From Marinobacter similis (lineage in GTDB: Bacteria; Pseudomonadota; Gammaproteobacteria; Pseudomonadales; Oleiphilaceae): a stretch of 64,000 nucleotides of DNA. The stretch's first letter is position 1. The number at the start of each line of letters is the position of its first letter. The notes under the pieces were generated by a model. It saw nothing but the letters and a program-made list of their open reading frames with translations, was not told the origin of the DNA and did not search any database. Of this stretch, positions 30,545-39,916 are shown one piece after another. Where the stretch lies: the NCBI RefSeq assembly GCF_000830985.1, contig NZ_CP007151.1, positions 3,720,001 to 3,784,000 on the forward strand, read 5' to 3'. The position numbers were made by a program, and so were the translations under genes.

Positions 30545-31937
30545 CTAGCCGCGCAAACTACTGACCAGCTTGTCGATACTCTCCTTGGCGTCGCCAAACA
30601 GCATGTTGGTGTTGTCCTTGAAGAACAGCGGATTTTCCACGCCGGAGTAACCGGTGGCCATGCCCCGCTTCAGCACCACCACCCGGTGCGCTTTCCACAC
30701 CTCCAGTACAGGCATACCGGCAATCGGGCTGCCTGGATCTTCCGCCGCTGCCGGGTTCACCGTGTCGTTGGCGCCGATCACCAGTACTACATCGGTGTCC
30801 GGGAAATCGTCGTTGATTTCGTCCATCTCCAACACGATGTCGTAGGGCACGTGGGCCTCGGCCAACAGCACGTTCATGTGGCCGGGCAGGCGACCGGCTA
30901 CCGGATGAATGCCAAACCGCACGTTCACGCCGCGCTCGCGCAGCAGTTTGGTCATGTCACTGACCCCACTCTGAGCCTGGGCCACAGCCATGCCGTAACC
31001 GGGCACGATGATTACCGAGTCGGCGTTGCGCAGCTCCTCACAAACCTCATCGATCGTTGTTTCATGCACCGCCTGGTCCGGATCGGCGGCCGCTGAGCTG
31101 CTGCTGGTCTGGCCGAAGCCGCCCAGAATCACGCTGATGAACGAGCGGTTCATGGCCTTGCACATGATGTAGCTGAGGATCGCACCGCTGCTGCCGACCA
31201 GGGCCCCGGTCACGATCAGCAGGTCGTTACCGAGCATGAAGCCGATGGAGCCGCGGCCCAGCCGGAGTAGCTGTTGAGCATGGACACCACGACCGGCATA
31301 TCGGCGCCGCCAATGGCCATGATCAGATGAATACCCAGTACCGAGGCGATGAGGGTCATCAGCACCAGGCGACCAGCCCCAGGGCCAGGCTGTCGGTGCC
31401 CAGGAACCAGGCACCCAGGAACACCGAGACGATCACGGCGACCAGGTTCATGGCGTGCCGGCCGGGCAGGGTCAGGGCCTTGCTGTCGATGCGGCCATCG
31501 AGCTTGCCGCAGGCGACCAGAGAGCCGGTGAAGGTAATGGCCCCGATGAAGACGCCGACGAACACCTCGACCAGTTTAATGGTGTGTTCGGTGCCGACGG
31601 TTACCTTGAGCGGTTCGATATAACCGGCGAAACCGACAAACACCGCCGCCAGACCGACGAAGCTGTGTAGCAACGCCACCAGCTGTGGCATCTGGGTCAT
31701 TTCCACCTTGTTGGCGATGGCAATGCCAACACTGGCACCAAGCAACACCGCGATAACAATGGTGATGAGACTGCCCTCACTGACACTGGCCATGGTGGCG
31801 ATCAGCGCAATGATGATACCGGCGACCCCGTATAGGTTGCCGCGCCGGGCCGATTCCTGATGGCTCAGACCACCGAGGCTGAGGATGAACAACACGCTGG
31901 CGACCACGTAGGCCACGCTGACGAGTCCTGTGCCCAT
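30545..31937 (-). CDS. pntB: NAD(P) transhydrogenase subunit beta, two frame breaks
   Basis: About 464 residues after repair, matching the usual size of PntB. The first part holds transmembrane helices ([20 protein letters not shown] onward); the C-terminal NADP-binding domain has [15 protein letters not shown] and [14 protein letters not shown], and ends [16 protein letters not shown]. With PntA it couples proton flow to NADPH formation from NADH in the inner membrane. Frame breaks near 31369 (one added C gives [14 protein letters not shown]) and near 31250 (one added C gives GWAAASIGFMLG). Twelve bases separate it from pntA, so they form an operon. Confidence 0.93.
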
Positions 31938-31949
31938 GGGGTGCGTCTC

Positions 31950-33527
31950 CTATTTCCGGAACATTTTGAGCATGCGATGGGTAACCCGAAAGCCACCACC
32001 CACGTTGATGCTGGCGATCAGCACCGCGACGAACGCCATGATGCCCACCGCGATATTCTCGGCCTGGGCCAGGTGCAAGATGGCCCCGATCACAATGATG
32101 CCGCTGATCGCGTTGGTGACGCTCATCAGGGGGGTATGCAGTGAGGGCGTGACGTTCCAGATCACCTGCCAGCCGATGAAGCAGGCCAGCACGAACACCG
32201 TGAAGTGGCTCAGGAAACTCTCCGGAGCGTGGGCGCCGACGCCGTACAAAGCGGCTACAGTCACCAGCAGTAGCGCGCTCTTGCCAATCAGGCTGCGCCG
32301 GGCCGAGTCCTTGCGGGCTGCCTCCTTCTCCGCCGCCGAGGGTTCCTCGGTGCCAGGGGCCGGTTGCGGGCTGACGGGCGCTTGGGGTTGTGGTGGCGGC
32401 CAGGTAACGTCGTTGCCATGGACTACGGTGAGGCCGCGGATGACATCGTCGTCCATGTCCACCTGCGGCGTGCCGTCTTTTTCCGGCGTCAGTTCGGTCA
32501 GCAGGTGGAACAGGTTAGTGGCGTACAGATCACTGGCAACCTTGGCCATCCGGCTGGGCAGGTCGGTGTAACCAATCAGGGTAACACCGTGTTTTTCCAC
32601 AATCTGGCCCGGTTCGGTCAGCTCACAATTGCCGCCGCGCTCGGAAGCCAGGTCGACAATGACACTGCCCGGTTTCATGGATTTGACCATGTCGGCGGTA
32701 ATCAGCCGGGGTGCCGGCTTGCCTGGAATCAGGGCGGTGGTGATGATGATGTCCACCTCTTTGGCCTGTTCCGCGAATAGCGCCATCTCGGCCTTGATGA
32801 ACTCGTCGCTCATCTGTTTGGCGTAACCGCCCGCGCCGCTGCCTTCTTCCTCGCCAAAGTCCAGCTGCAGGAACTCGGCGCCCATACTTTCGATCTGTTC
32901 CTTTACCTCCAGCCGGGTATCGAAGGCCCGAACGATGGCACCCATGCTGTTGGCGGCGCCTACGGCGGCGAGGCCGGCGACACCGGCACCAATCACCATG
33001 ACCTTGGCGGGCGGCACCTTACCAGCGGCTGTCACCTGTCCGGTAAAGAACCGGCCGAAATTGTTGGCGGCCTCGATGACTGCGCGATAGCCGGCAATGT
33101 TGGCCATGGCGCTGAGTGCATCCATCTTCTGGGCCCGGCTGATCCGGGGCAGGCTGTCGATGGCGAAGGCGGTGATGTTACGGGCTGCCAGCTTTTCCAG
33201 AAGCTCAGGATTCTGGGCTGGCCAAAGGTAGCTGACCAGAAAACTGCCCTCCCGCATGAGGTCTACCTCATGAGCACCCAGGGCCGGGTTCTCCATGGGC
33301 GCCCGCACCTTCAGGATGAAGTCAGATTCCTGCCACAGGGATTTGGTATCGACGGCGATGCTGGCGCCCACCGCCTCGTAGGCTTCATCCCGGTAGTGGG
33401 CCGCCTCACCGGCTCCCGCTTCCACGATGACCTCATAGCCCAGGTCGATCAGCTTATGTGCCGAGGGCGGCGTAACCGCGACCCGCCGTTCGTCAGTAAA
33501 AATCTCTTTGGGAATGCCCAGTTTCAT
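31950..33527 (-). CDS. pntA: NAD(P) transhydrogenase subunit alpha
   Basis: 525 residues, E. coli PntA type with domain I and the C-terminal membrane part fused. The start is MKLGIPKEIFTDERRVAVTP, the NAD site VMVIGAGVAGLAAVGAANSM, then RAFDTRLEVKEQIESMGAEF. A Pro/Gln-rich linker at about 375-400 leads to four membrane helices. Frame intact. It is the first gene of pntAB, 110 bases after the TetR gene on the same strand. Confidence 0.95.
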   Translation of the reverse strand: MKLGIPKEIFTDERRVAVTPPSAHKLIDLGYEVIVEAGAGEAAHYRDEAYEAVGASIAVDTKSLWQESDFILKVRAPMENPALGAHEVDLMREGSFLVSYLWPAQNPELLEKLAARNITAFAIDSLPRISRAQKMDALSAMANIAGYRAVIEAANNFGRFFTGQVTAAGKVPPAKVMVIGAGVAGLAAVGAANSMGAIVRAFDTRLEVKEQIESMGAEFLQLDFGEEEGSGAGGYAKQMSDEFIKAEMALFAEQAKEVDIIITTALIPGKPAPRLITADMVKSMKPGSVIVDLASERGGNCELTEPGQIVEKHGVTLIGYTDLPSRMAKVASDLYATNLFHLLTELTPEKDGTPQVDMDDDVIRGLTVVHGNDVTWPPPQPQAPVSPQPAPGTEEPSAAEKEAARKDSARRSLIGKSALLLVTVAALYGVGAHAPESFLSHFTVFVLACFIGWQVIWNVTPSLHTPLMSVTNAISGIIVIGAILHLAQAENIAVGIMAFVAVLIASINVGGGFRVTHRMLKMFRK

Positions 33528-33637
33528 AGCGCGTGCGTCCTCCGGTTGAACCGATGAAGCAAGTGTCTGATATACAGACTAGTTCAAGCTGGAGAACCTG
33601 CTTAATTAGACGAGGGCAGAGTATAGAGTGCAGAGAT

Positions 33638-34270
33638 TTATTTTTTATCGCCGGCCAAGGTGTCCAGCTCGGCTCGGGTCAGGTGCTCGATTATGGCACC
33701 CCGGAACTGACGGTTGATAAATCGCTCCGTTTCCAGCTGGATACGCTCCCGCTGTGCCGGCTGGTCGATGTAATCCATGGCCCGAAACAAGATATAGCGA
33801 ATGGTCATGGTGGAGATTTCGTGAATGGTGTGAGGTTCAACACCGCTAACCAGTTGCCGGTCGATGATGTCCTCGCCCATCTCCCGAGCGCTGGCATCCA
33901 GCTGGTTTTCCAATGCCCGGCGTAACAGCGGTGACGGACCATGCAGCTCGCGCACGGCAACGGTTGTGGCCGCCGGGTTGGCAAGAAAGTAGTGGTACAC
34001 AAACGTCACGGTATCGTGAACCGCTTGCTCCGAGGTCTCCGCGGTGCGCCGTAACTCCCGTACTCCCGACTTCATGTCTTCGGCAATATAGCTGAGTACC
34101 TGTAACCCGAACTCATCCAGATTCTGGAAATGCCTATAGAACGTATTCGGATTCAAACTCGCCTCCCGGGCCAGCTCCCGCAAGCCCAGTGACGTCAGGC
34201 TGCGGCTCTGGGTGATCAGTCGCAGGGCGGCCTGGATTAGCTTTAGTTTTCCACCGGTTAGTACGCTCAT
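33638..34270 (-). CDS. TetR-family regulator, FabR/DesT-like
   Basis: 210 residues. The N-terminal helix-turn-helix is RSLTSLGLRELAREASLNPNTFYRHFQNLDEFGLQVL, whose SLGLRELAREA and TFYRHF are closest to the FabR/DesT group of unsaturated-fatty-acid sensors; the rest is a ligand domain. It may control the BVMO gene 430 bases away on the other strand: a pair of 16-bp palindromes sits just upstream of that gene. Two long palindromic elements lie between. Acyl-CoA or a related ligand is a guess. Confidence 0.85.
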   Translation of the reverse strand: MSVLTGGKLKLIQAALRLITQSRSLTSLGLRELAREASLNPNTFYRHFQNLDEFGLQVLSYIAEDMKSGVRELRRTAETSEQAVHDTVTFVYHYFLANPAATTVAVRELHGPSPLLRRALENQLDASAREMGEDIIDRQLVSGVEPHTIHEISTMTIRYILFRAMDYIDQPAQRERIQLETERFINRQFRGAIIEHLTRAELDTLAGDKK

Positions 34271-34292
34271 TTTGTCCTCGATTTAGGCGAAA

Positions 34293-34400
34293 GGGCAGGG
34301 TGGGCCGAGCTTCCGAAAACCGCTGCGAGTACGTCCATGTACGCTTGCTTTCCGCCATCCATGGCTCCAAGCATTTTCAGAAGCTCGGCCCACCCTGCCC
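34293..34400. repeat. Long palindromic intergenic repeat, copy 1
   Basis: Arms at 34293-34313 and 34380-34400 pair perfectly over 21 bases, with a further GAAAA/TTTTC after one mismatch. The centre, read on the minus strand, contains GGAGCCATGGATGGCGGA then AAGCGTACATGGACGTA. It lies in the divergent gap of the TetR gene and BVMO 2, in opposite orientation to copy 2. Same family as the elements at 34417, 39585, 39798 and 47266. Confidence 0.9.
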
Positions 34401-34416
34401 ACCAAGTCTGGCGGGG

Positions 34417-34518
34417 TAATTGGGAGATCGTTTCCGAAACTGTGCGTAGCCATGGATGGCGGAGCTCAAGCGTCACAGGGACGTGCTTGAGCGGGTTTCG
34501 GAAACGATCTCCCGATTG
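34417..34518. repeat. Long palindromic intergenic repeat, copy 2
   Basis: Arms at 34422-34440 and 34495-34513 are a perfect 19-base inverted repeat (GGGAGATCGTTTCCGAAAC on the left), extended imperfectly outwards. The centre on the plus strand has GTAGCCATGGATGGCGGAG and a second inner stem GCTCAAGC/GCTTGAGC. Only about 20 bases separate it from copy 1, whose arms have unrelated outer sequence. Confidence 0.9.
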
Positions 34519-34595
34519 CCCCTACTCTCAGGTTGGTTGAGAGGGACAAAAATCAGTCGTTCCAGGCCAACACCGCCAAAACGGAGCCTACAAAG

Positions 34596-34635
34596 TATAC
34601 AGCTGTCTACGTCTCTAGGTATACATGTGTATACC
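34596..34635. promoter_or_regulatory. Tandem TetR-type operators upstream of BVMO 2
   Basis: GTATACAGCTGTCTAC (34596-34611) and GTATACATGTGTATAC (34620-34635) are 16-bp dyads of form GTATACA-N2-TGTMTAC, centre spacing 24 bases. The second is a perfect palindrome. The start of the BVMO gene is 67 bases downstream. They are the likely target of the TetR protein at 33638. Confidence 0.7.
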
Positions 34636-34702
34636 CGTTGAATTTCGACGCTACCGACAACAAAAGCCACGGCCACCAGGGCCGCAGAGAGACGAGGTTG
34701 CC

Positions 34703-36279
34703 ATGAGTCACAACACCAAGATCGCCATCATCGGTACCGGCTTTTCCGGCCTGGGTATGGGCATCAAGCTTAAGGAAGCGGGCTACCACGATTTCGTCAT
34801 CCTGGAGCAGAGCGACGACATTGGTGGCACCTGGCACGAGAACCACTATCCCGGCTGTGCCTGCGACGTGCAGTCGGCGCTGTATTCGTTTTCGTTCGAG
34901 CAGAACCCGAACTGGAGCCGGCGATTTGCCCAGCAGCCCGAAATTCAGCCTACCTGAAACACTGCGCAGAAAAATACGGCCTGATGAAGCACATTCGTTT
35001 TAATACCCATGTGGCTGGCGCCCGATACGATGAGGCGCGGGCCAGCTGGACGGTAGAAACCTGTGACAGCCCCAAACTCTGGGCGTACATGCAGGAGCGA
35101 GGGGTGAAACCGGGTGACAAGCTGGATCGAAGCGACGAGGCGTTGCCCGAGTTCCAAAGCTTCAGGGCGGATATCGTGGTGTCCGGCATGGGTGGTCTGA
35201 GCACACCGGCTTATCCCGACATCAAGGGGCTTGAATCCTTCACCGGCAAGAGCTTCCACTCCCAGGATTGGGACCACGGCTACGATCTGCGAGGCAAGCG
35301 GGTAGCCGTGATCGGCACCGGTGCCTCCTCCATCCAGTTTGTGCCGGAAGTGGCCAAGCGCGCGGCCCGCCTGGATCTTTACCAGCGCACGCCGCCCTGG
35401 ATCATGCCCAAACCGGACCGGGCCACCAGGTGGTGGGAAAACGCCTTATTTCGCCGCCTACCTCAAACACTGAACGCCTATCGCCAGAGTATCTATTGGC
35501 TGTTGGAGGGCCGGGTGCTGGGGTTTGTGGGTAACCCCCAGATTCTGAAATTGGGTGAGCTTCAGGCCCGCCGGCACATCCGCAACCAGATTAGCGACCC
35601 GGTGCTGCGCAAGAAGGTGACACCAGAGTTTCATTTTGGCTGCAAACGAGTGCTGATTTCCAACAACTACTACCCCGCGCTGACTCGCGACAACGTGAAT
35701 GTGTTGACCGACGGCATCCGTCAGGTGCGGGGCAACATCATTGTGGATAATACCGGCCGCGAGCGGGAAGTGGATTGCCTGATATACGGTACCGGCTTCA
35801 AGGCCCAGGATCCGATTCCTGCGGGGATGATCTTCGGGCGTGATGGCCAGGACTTGCTGGATGCCTGGCAGGAGGGCGCGGAAGCCTACAAAGGCAGTGT
35901 GATCGCCGGCTTTCCCAATTTCTTCATGTTGATGGGGCCCAACACCGGCCTTGGGCACAGCTCCATGGTGTATATGATCGAGAGCCAGATCCAGTATGTG
36001 TTGGATGCGATCCGGCAAATGGACCATAACGGCTGGAAGAGTGTAGAGGTTAAGGCGCAGGCCCAGAGCCACTACAACGCCCGTATCCATTCCAAGCTGA
36101 GTGGTTCGGTGTGGCACACCGGCTGTCAGAGCTGGTATGTCAACGAAAATGGCAAGAACACCACGCTCTGGCCCGGATTTACCTGGCAGTTCCGACAGCA
36201 AACCCGCCAGTTCGATGCCCGGCGGTACCATTGTGAGGCTGGTATCGTGGCAGTCGGCGACGCCGCTGCCGCAATCTGA
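34703..36279 (+). CDS. Baeyer-Villiger flavin monooxygenase 2, one frame break
   Basis: About 525 residues after repair. The FAD site is AIIGTGFSGLGMGIKLKEAG, the BVMO fingerprint is FTGKSFHSQDWD, and the NADPH site is VIGTGASSIQFVP. It is closest in outline to cyclohexanone/phenylacetone-type BVMOs. The frame stops near 34948 at PEIQPT; one added G (CAGGCCTAC) gives EIQAYLKHCAEKYGLMKHI. The gene is set between its probable TetR-bound operators and the convergent SDR of the beta-oxidation operon. Confidence 0.9.
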
Positions 36280-36322
36280 GCCCGGGCCGGGCTAGAGCGA
36301 GGTAAACCTTCGGGCGACGGGT

Positions 36323-37096
36323 TTAAGCGACGAGCGTCCCGCCGTCCACCGCCAGGCATTGCCCGGTGATGTGGCGACCGGCCTCAGAGGCCATCAGCAC
36401 CGCCGCACCCTTGAGGTCTTCCTCGCCGCCGAAGCGGTTAAGCGGGATGCGTTGCAGCATGCTGTCGCCCTGAGCTTCAAGCAGGCCCTGGGACATTTTC
36501 GAGGGAAAGAAGCCGGGGCACAACGCGTTCACGTTGATGTTATAGCGGCCCCATTCCGACGCCAGCGCCCGGGTGAAGTTCACCATGGCACCCTTGCTGG
36601 TGTTGTAGGCGATGGTCTGCATGCCTTCCGGGTTGCCGGACAGGCCGGCGATGGAGGCAATGTTGATGACCTTGCCGGTCTTGCGCGGAATCATGCAGCG
36701 CTTGCCCACGGTCTGGGTCAGGAAGAAGCTGGCATTCACGTTCAGGTTCATTACCTTCATCCAGCCTTCGGCCGGGTAGTCTTCGGCGGGCGCGCCCCAG
36801 GTGGCGCCGGCGTTGTTGACCAGGATATCGATATCACCCAGTTGTTCGACCACCTGATCGACTACTGCGGGGATGCCTTCAAGGTTGCCCAGATCGGCGG
36901 CGATGGTAACCACTTTCACGCCCAGGCCTTCCAGGTGCTCCTTGGCGGCATCCAGTTCGTGCTGCTTGCGGGCACTGATGGCGACGCTGGCGCCGAGTTC
37001 GCCCAGGGCTTCGGCCATTTGCAGGCCCAGGCCGCGGGAGCCACCGGTAATAAAGGCGACCTTGTCGGTCAGGTCCAGTAACTGTTTTACGCTCAT
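36323..37096 (-). CDS. Short-chain dehydrogenase/reductase
   Basis: 257 residues. The NAD(P) site is AFITGGSRGLGLQMAEALG, NNAGA marks the fold, and the catalytic set is NIASIAG (Ser), IAYNTSKG (Tyr and Lys). It resembles 3-oxoacyl- or 3-hydroxyacyl reductases and alcohol dehydrogenases of this class, and as last gene of the acyl-CoA operon probably acts on a hydroxy/keto intermediate. It starts 43 bases after the stop of the next upstream gene. Frame intact. Confidence 0.88.
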   Translation of the reverse strand: MSVKQLLDLTDKVAFITGGSRGLGLQMAEALGELGASVAISARKQHELDAAKEHLEGLGVKVVTIAADLGNLEGIPAVVDQVVEQLGDIDILVNNAGATWGAPAEDYPAEGWMKVMNLNVNASFFLTQTVGKRCMIPRKTGKVINIASIAGLSGNPEGMQTIAYNTSKGAMVNFTRALASEWGRYNINVNALCPGFFPSKMSQGLLEAQGDSMLQRIPLNRFGGEEDLKGAAVLMASEAGRHITGQCLAVDGGTLVA

Positions 37097-37139
37097 CTTC
37101 AGTTCCTTTTGGTAATCAGTTAATCCGATGCTGCCGGAA

Positions 37140-38287
37140 TCAGGCGCTGGCGGCCAGCAGGCCGTCGCTGACTTGTGCCAGATGATGGTCGGCGTCGCCG
37201 AACAGCAGGTTGATCAGGGTCAGGCGCTTGAACAGGTGCGCCGCAAACATTTCGTCGGTCACGCCCATGCCGCCGTGCAGCTGCACGCCTTCCTGCCCTA
37301 CATAGCGAGTGGCCTGGCCGACCAGGGTCTTGGCCATGGACAGGGCTTCCCGGCGCTGCGCGCGCTGGTCAGAGTCGGCTTCGGTGGCGGCCAGGATGGC
37401 CATGGATCTGGCCTGTTCGGTCTGGATAAACATATCCGCCATGCGGTGCTGCAGCACCTGGAATTTGCCAATGGCCACGCCAAACTGCTTGCGGGTTTTG
37501 ATGTACTCCAGGGTGGCGGCGTTCATGGCTTCCATGGCGCCCACAGCTTCGGCGCACAGGGCTGCAATGCCCAGGTCCACGGCTTTCTCGATGGCCGGGA
37601 AGGCATTATCGAGGCGGCCAACCAGCTGGCTGGCGGTAACCGCGACATTGTTGAACTGGATCTCGGCCGTGCGGTGGCCGTCGTGGGTGGCGAAGTCGTT
37701 GATGGTTACGCCTTCGGCTGCGGTATCGACCAGGAACAGGGATAGACCTTGCTCGTCGCCACTGGCACCGCTGGTGCGAGCAGAAACAATCAGCTGCTGG
37801 GCCTGGCCACCGCTGAGGACCGCGGTCTTGGCGCCGCTGATCCGGTATTGGTCGTCGTTCGCCTCGGCCTTGGTGTTGACCTGGCTCAGGTTATAGCGGG
37901 CACCGGGTTCGCTGTGGGCGAACGCCATTAGCCGTTCGCCACTGGCAATGGCGGGCAGAATCTCGGCTTTCTGGGCCTCGCTGCCCTGGTCGCGGATCAG
38001 GCCGCCGGCCAGCACCACGGTGGCCAGGTATGGCTCGACCACCAGGCCGCGGCCGAAGTTTTCCATCACCACCATGGTGTCCACGGCGTTGCCACCGAGG
38101 CCGTCGTAGTCCTCGGGAAAGCTAAACCCGAGCAGCCCCATTTCGGCCAGTGCAGCCAGGTGGCGGGATCGGTGCCCTTGCTCGATGCGATCACTTCAGC
38201 GCGCCGTTCGAACCCCAGTTCGTTGGTGACAAAGCGGCGCAGGGAATCGTTCAGCATCTGCTGTTCTTCGGTCAAATCAAAATTCAT
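37140..38287 (-). CDS. Acyl-CoA dehydrogenase, PimD-like, one frame break
   Basis: About 382 residues after repair. The start MNFDLTEEQQMLNDSLRRFV and QLHGGMGVTDEMFAAHLFKR are typical of the small subunit of pimeloyl-CoA dehydrogenase (PimD type). It likely pairs with the next gene as a two-subunit flavoprotein oxidising a dicarboxyl- or branched acyl-CoA. The frame breaks near 38156; one added G (TGGGCTGC) gives PATWAALAEMGLLGFSFPEDY. 28 bases from the partner gene. Confidence 0.85.
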
Positions 38288-38315
38288 AACGTTTCTCTCC
38301 AAGCTGCCGGATGGA

Positions 38316-39500
38316 TCACAGCCCCAGTACGAGCTGGGCAATGATGTTGCGCTGGATCTCGTTGGAGCCGCCAAAGATCGAGAGTTTGCGCATGTTGAAG
38401 TAGTCGCCGGCGGCGGGGGTGGCGTCAACGGAGCCGACCCGGGGCCGGTGTAGTCCAGCTCGAGAGCATCAGGAATATGGGCAATGGCATCCTGTCCGGT
38501 GGCTTCCATCAGCATTTCAAACAGACGCTGGCCAATCTCGGAGCCGCGTATTTTCAGGATCGAGCCTGAGGGCCGGGGCCGCGTTTGTCGGTCAGCACTC
38601 GCAGCACGGTCAGTTCCAGGGCCCGGAGCTCGGTATCCAGCTGGGCCAGGCGGTCGCGGAAACGGGTGTTTTCGATCAGTGGCCGCTGACCGTCCTGTTC
38701 TTCCCGGGCCACTTCTTTCAGACGCTTCATCAGCGCTTTCCACTGACCAACGTTGGCCAGGCCGGTGCGCTCGTGCCCGAGCAGGAACTTGGCGTAGGTC
38801 CAGCTTGGTTTTCCTCGCCGATCAGGTTTTCAGCTGGCACTTTGACGTTGTCGAAATAGACTTCGTTAATCTCGTGTTCGCCATCGAGCATGATAATTGG
38901 GCGCACTTCGATACCGGGGTTGTTCATGTCGATCAGCAGGAAGGAAATACCCTGCTGCGGCTTGCCCTCGGTGCTGGTGCGTACCAGGCAGAAGATCCAA
39001 TCGGCGTGCTGGCCCAGGGTGGTCCAGGTTTTCTGGCCGTTGACCACGTAATGGTCGCCTTCGAGCTTGGCGCTGGTGCGCAGAGAAGCGAGATCTGAGC
39101 CGGAACCCGGCTCGGAATAGCCTTGGCACCACCAGTCTTCACCACTGAGAATGCCGGGCAGGAAGCGTTCTTTTTGCTCTTCATTGCCAAAGGTCATGAT
39201 GACCGGCGCGACCATGCGCAGGCCAAAATCGAGCTGGCGGGGGGCGCCGGCGAGGGCACACTCCTCTTCGAAGATCAGCTGTTCGATCGGGCTCCAGCCG
39301 GGGCCGCCGAATTCTTGCGGCCAGGTGGACGCACCCCAGCCTTTGTCGAACAGGATTTTCTGCCAGCGCTGGGTCATGGCCTTGTCGGGGCGCAGGCTTT
39401 TCTGCACCCGCTCGCGGATGTCGGCGGGCAGGTTGTCTTCAAGAAACTGGCGAACGTCGGCGCGGAATGCCTCTTGTTCCGGGGTGTAGTTTAGATCCAT
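38316..39500 (-). CDS. Acyl-CoA dehydrogenase, PimC-like, three frame breaks
   Basis: About 395 residues after repair, the usual size. MDLNYTPEQEAFRADVRQFL at the start, WCQGYSEPGSGSDLASLRT (flavin-binding) and GGSNEIQRNIIAQLVLGL at the end mark the family; similarity is closest to PimC. Breaks: near 38804 (one G restores NQGWTYAKFLLGHERTG), near 38566 (one G restores RGPGPQGSILKIRG) and near 38440 (one base restores DATPAAGDYFNMRKLS). All are in G/C runs. With three breaks a true pseudogene cannot be excluded, but every neighbour shows the same error type. Confidence 0.8.
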
Positions 39501-39584
39501 GGAACACCTCTTTTGGTGGTTGAGGTAGATGGTTTTTGGCCGTTAGTGAAGTGTGTGATTTCGTGTCATCGAATTCGGGTGGTT

Positions 39585-39697
39585 GCGCTGGGCGGGCAAA
39601 CTCTTCCGAAACACGCTCCTTCGGCCCATCCCTGGGGCGCTTGGGCTCCGCCATCCATGGCTCCGCACAGTTTCGGAAGAGTCCGCCCGCCCAGCGC
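39585..39697. repeat. Long palindromic intergenic repeat, copy 3
   Basis: Arms 39585-39612 and 39670-39697 pair over 28 bases with two mismatches. On the minus strand the centre reads GGAGCCATGGATGGCGGAG then CCAAGCGCCCCAGGGATG. It lies between the PimC-like and thiolase genes, in an operon gap. Outer arm sequence (GCGCTGGGCGGGC) is unlike other copies. Confidence 0.9.
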
Positions 39698-39736
39698 CCA
39701 GAATCTGTTATGGCCTATATCCCTTACAGATTCTGG
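39698..39736. repeat. Stem-loop between repeat copies 3 and 4
   Basis: CCAGAATCTGT (39698-39708) and ACAGATTCTGG (39726-39736) are perfect 11-base inverted arms around a 17-base loop. It abuts copy 3 directly. No T run, so not an obvious terminator. Confidence 0.7.
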
Positions 39737-39797
39737 TAGTGACCACTCGGACTTCGACACGTTTCTTGTCCGCCACTCCGAAAACTCTGGGCGGCTG

Positions 39798-39896
39798 GCA
39801 GGTAGAGGGTGCCAAAACCGTGCGGAGCCATGGATGGCGGAGCTCGAGCGTCACATGGACGTGCCGAAGGAGCGAGTTTTGGCACCCCCTACCTGC
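39798..39896. repeat. Long palindromic intergenic repeat, copy 4
   Basis: Arms 39798-39818 and 39876-39896 pair with one mismatch in 21. The plus-strand centre reads GGAGCCATGGATGGCGGAG then GAGCGTCACATGGACGT. It is opposite in orientation to copy 3, the same inverted-pair arrangement as copies 1 and 2, and ends 20 bases before the thiolase stop. Confidence 0.9.
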
Positions 39897-39916
39897 TAGG
39901 CGCTACCCCAGAAGCT

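Noticed and set aside
34134..34370. Small open frame reading into repeat copy 1 (and similar ones at copies 3-5)
   Set aside because: The codons come from the palindromic repeat itself; such frames are shadows of the element, not genes.
38316..39500. PimC-like gene as a true pseudogene because it has three frame breaks
   Set aside because: All breaks are the same G/C-run loss seen throughout the window, motifs are intact and repaired length is normal; error is more likely.
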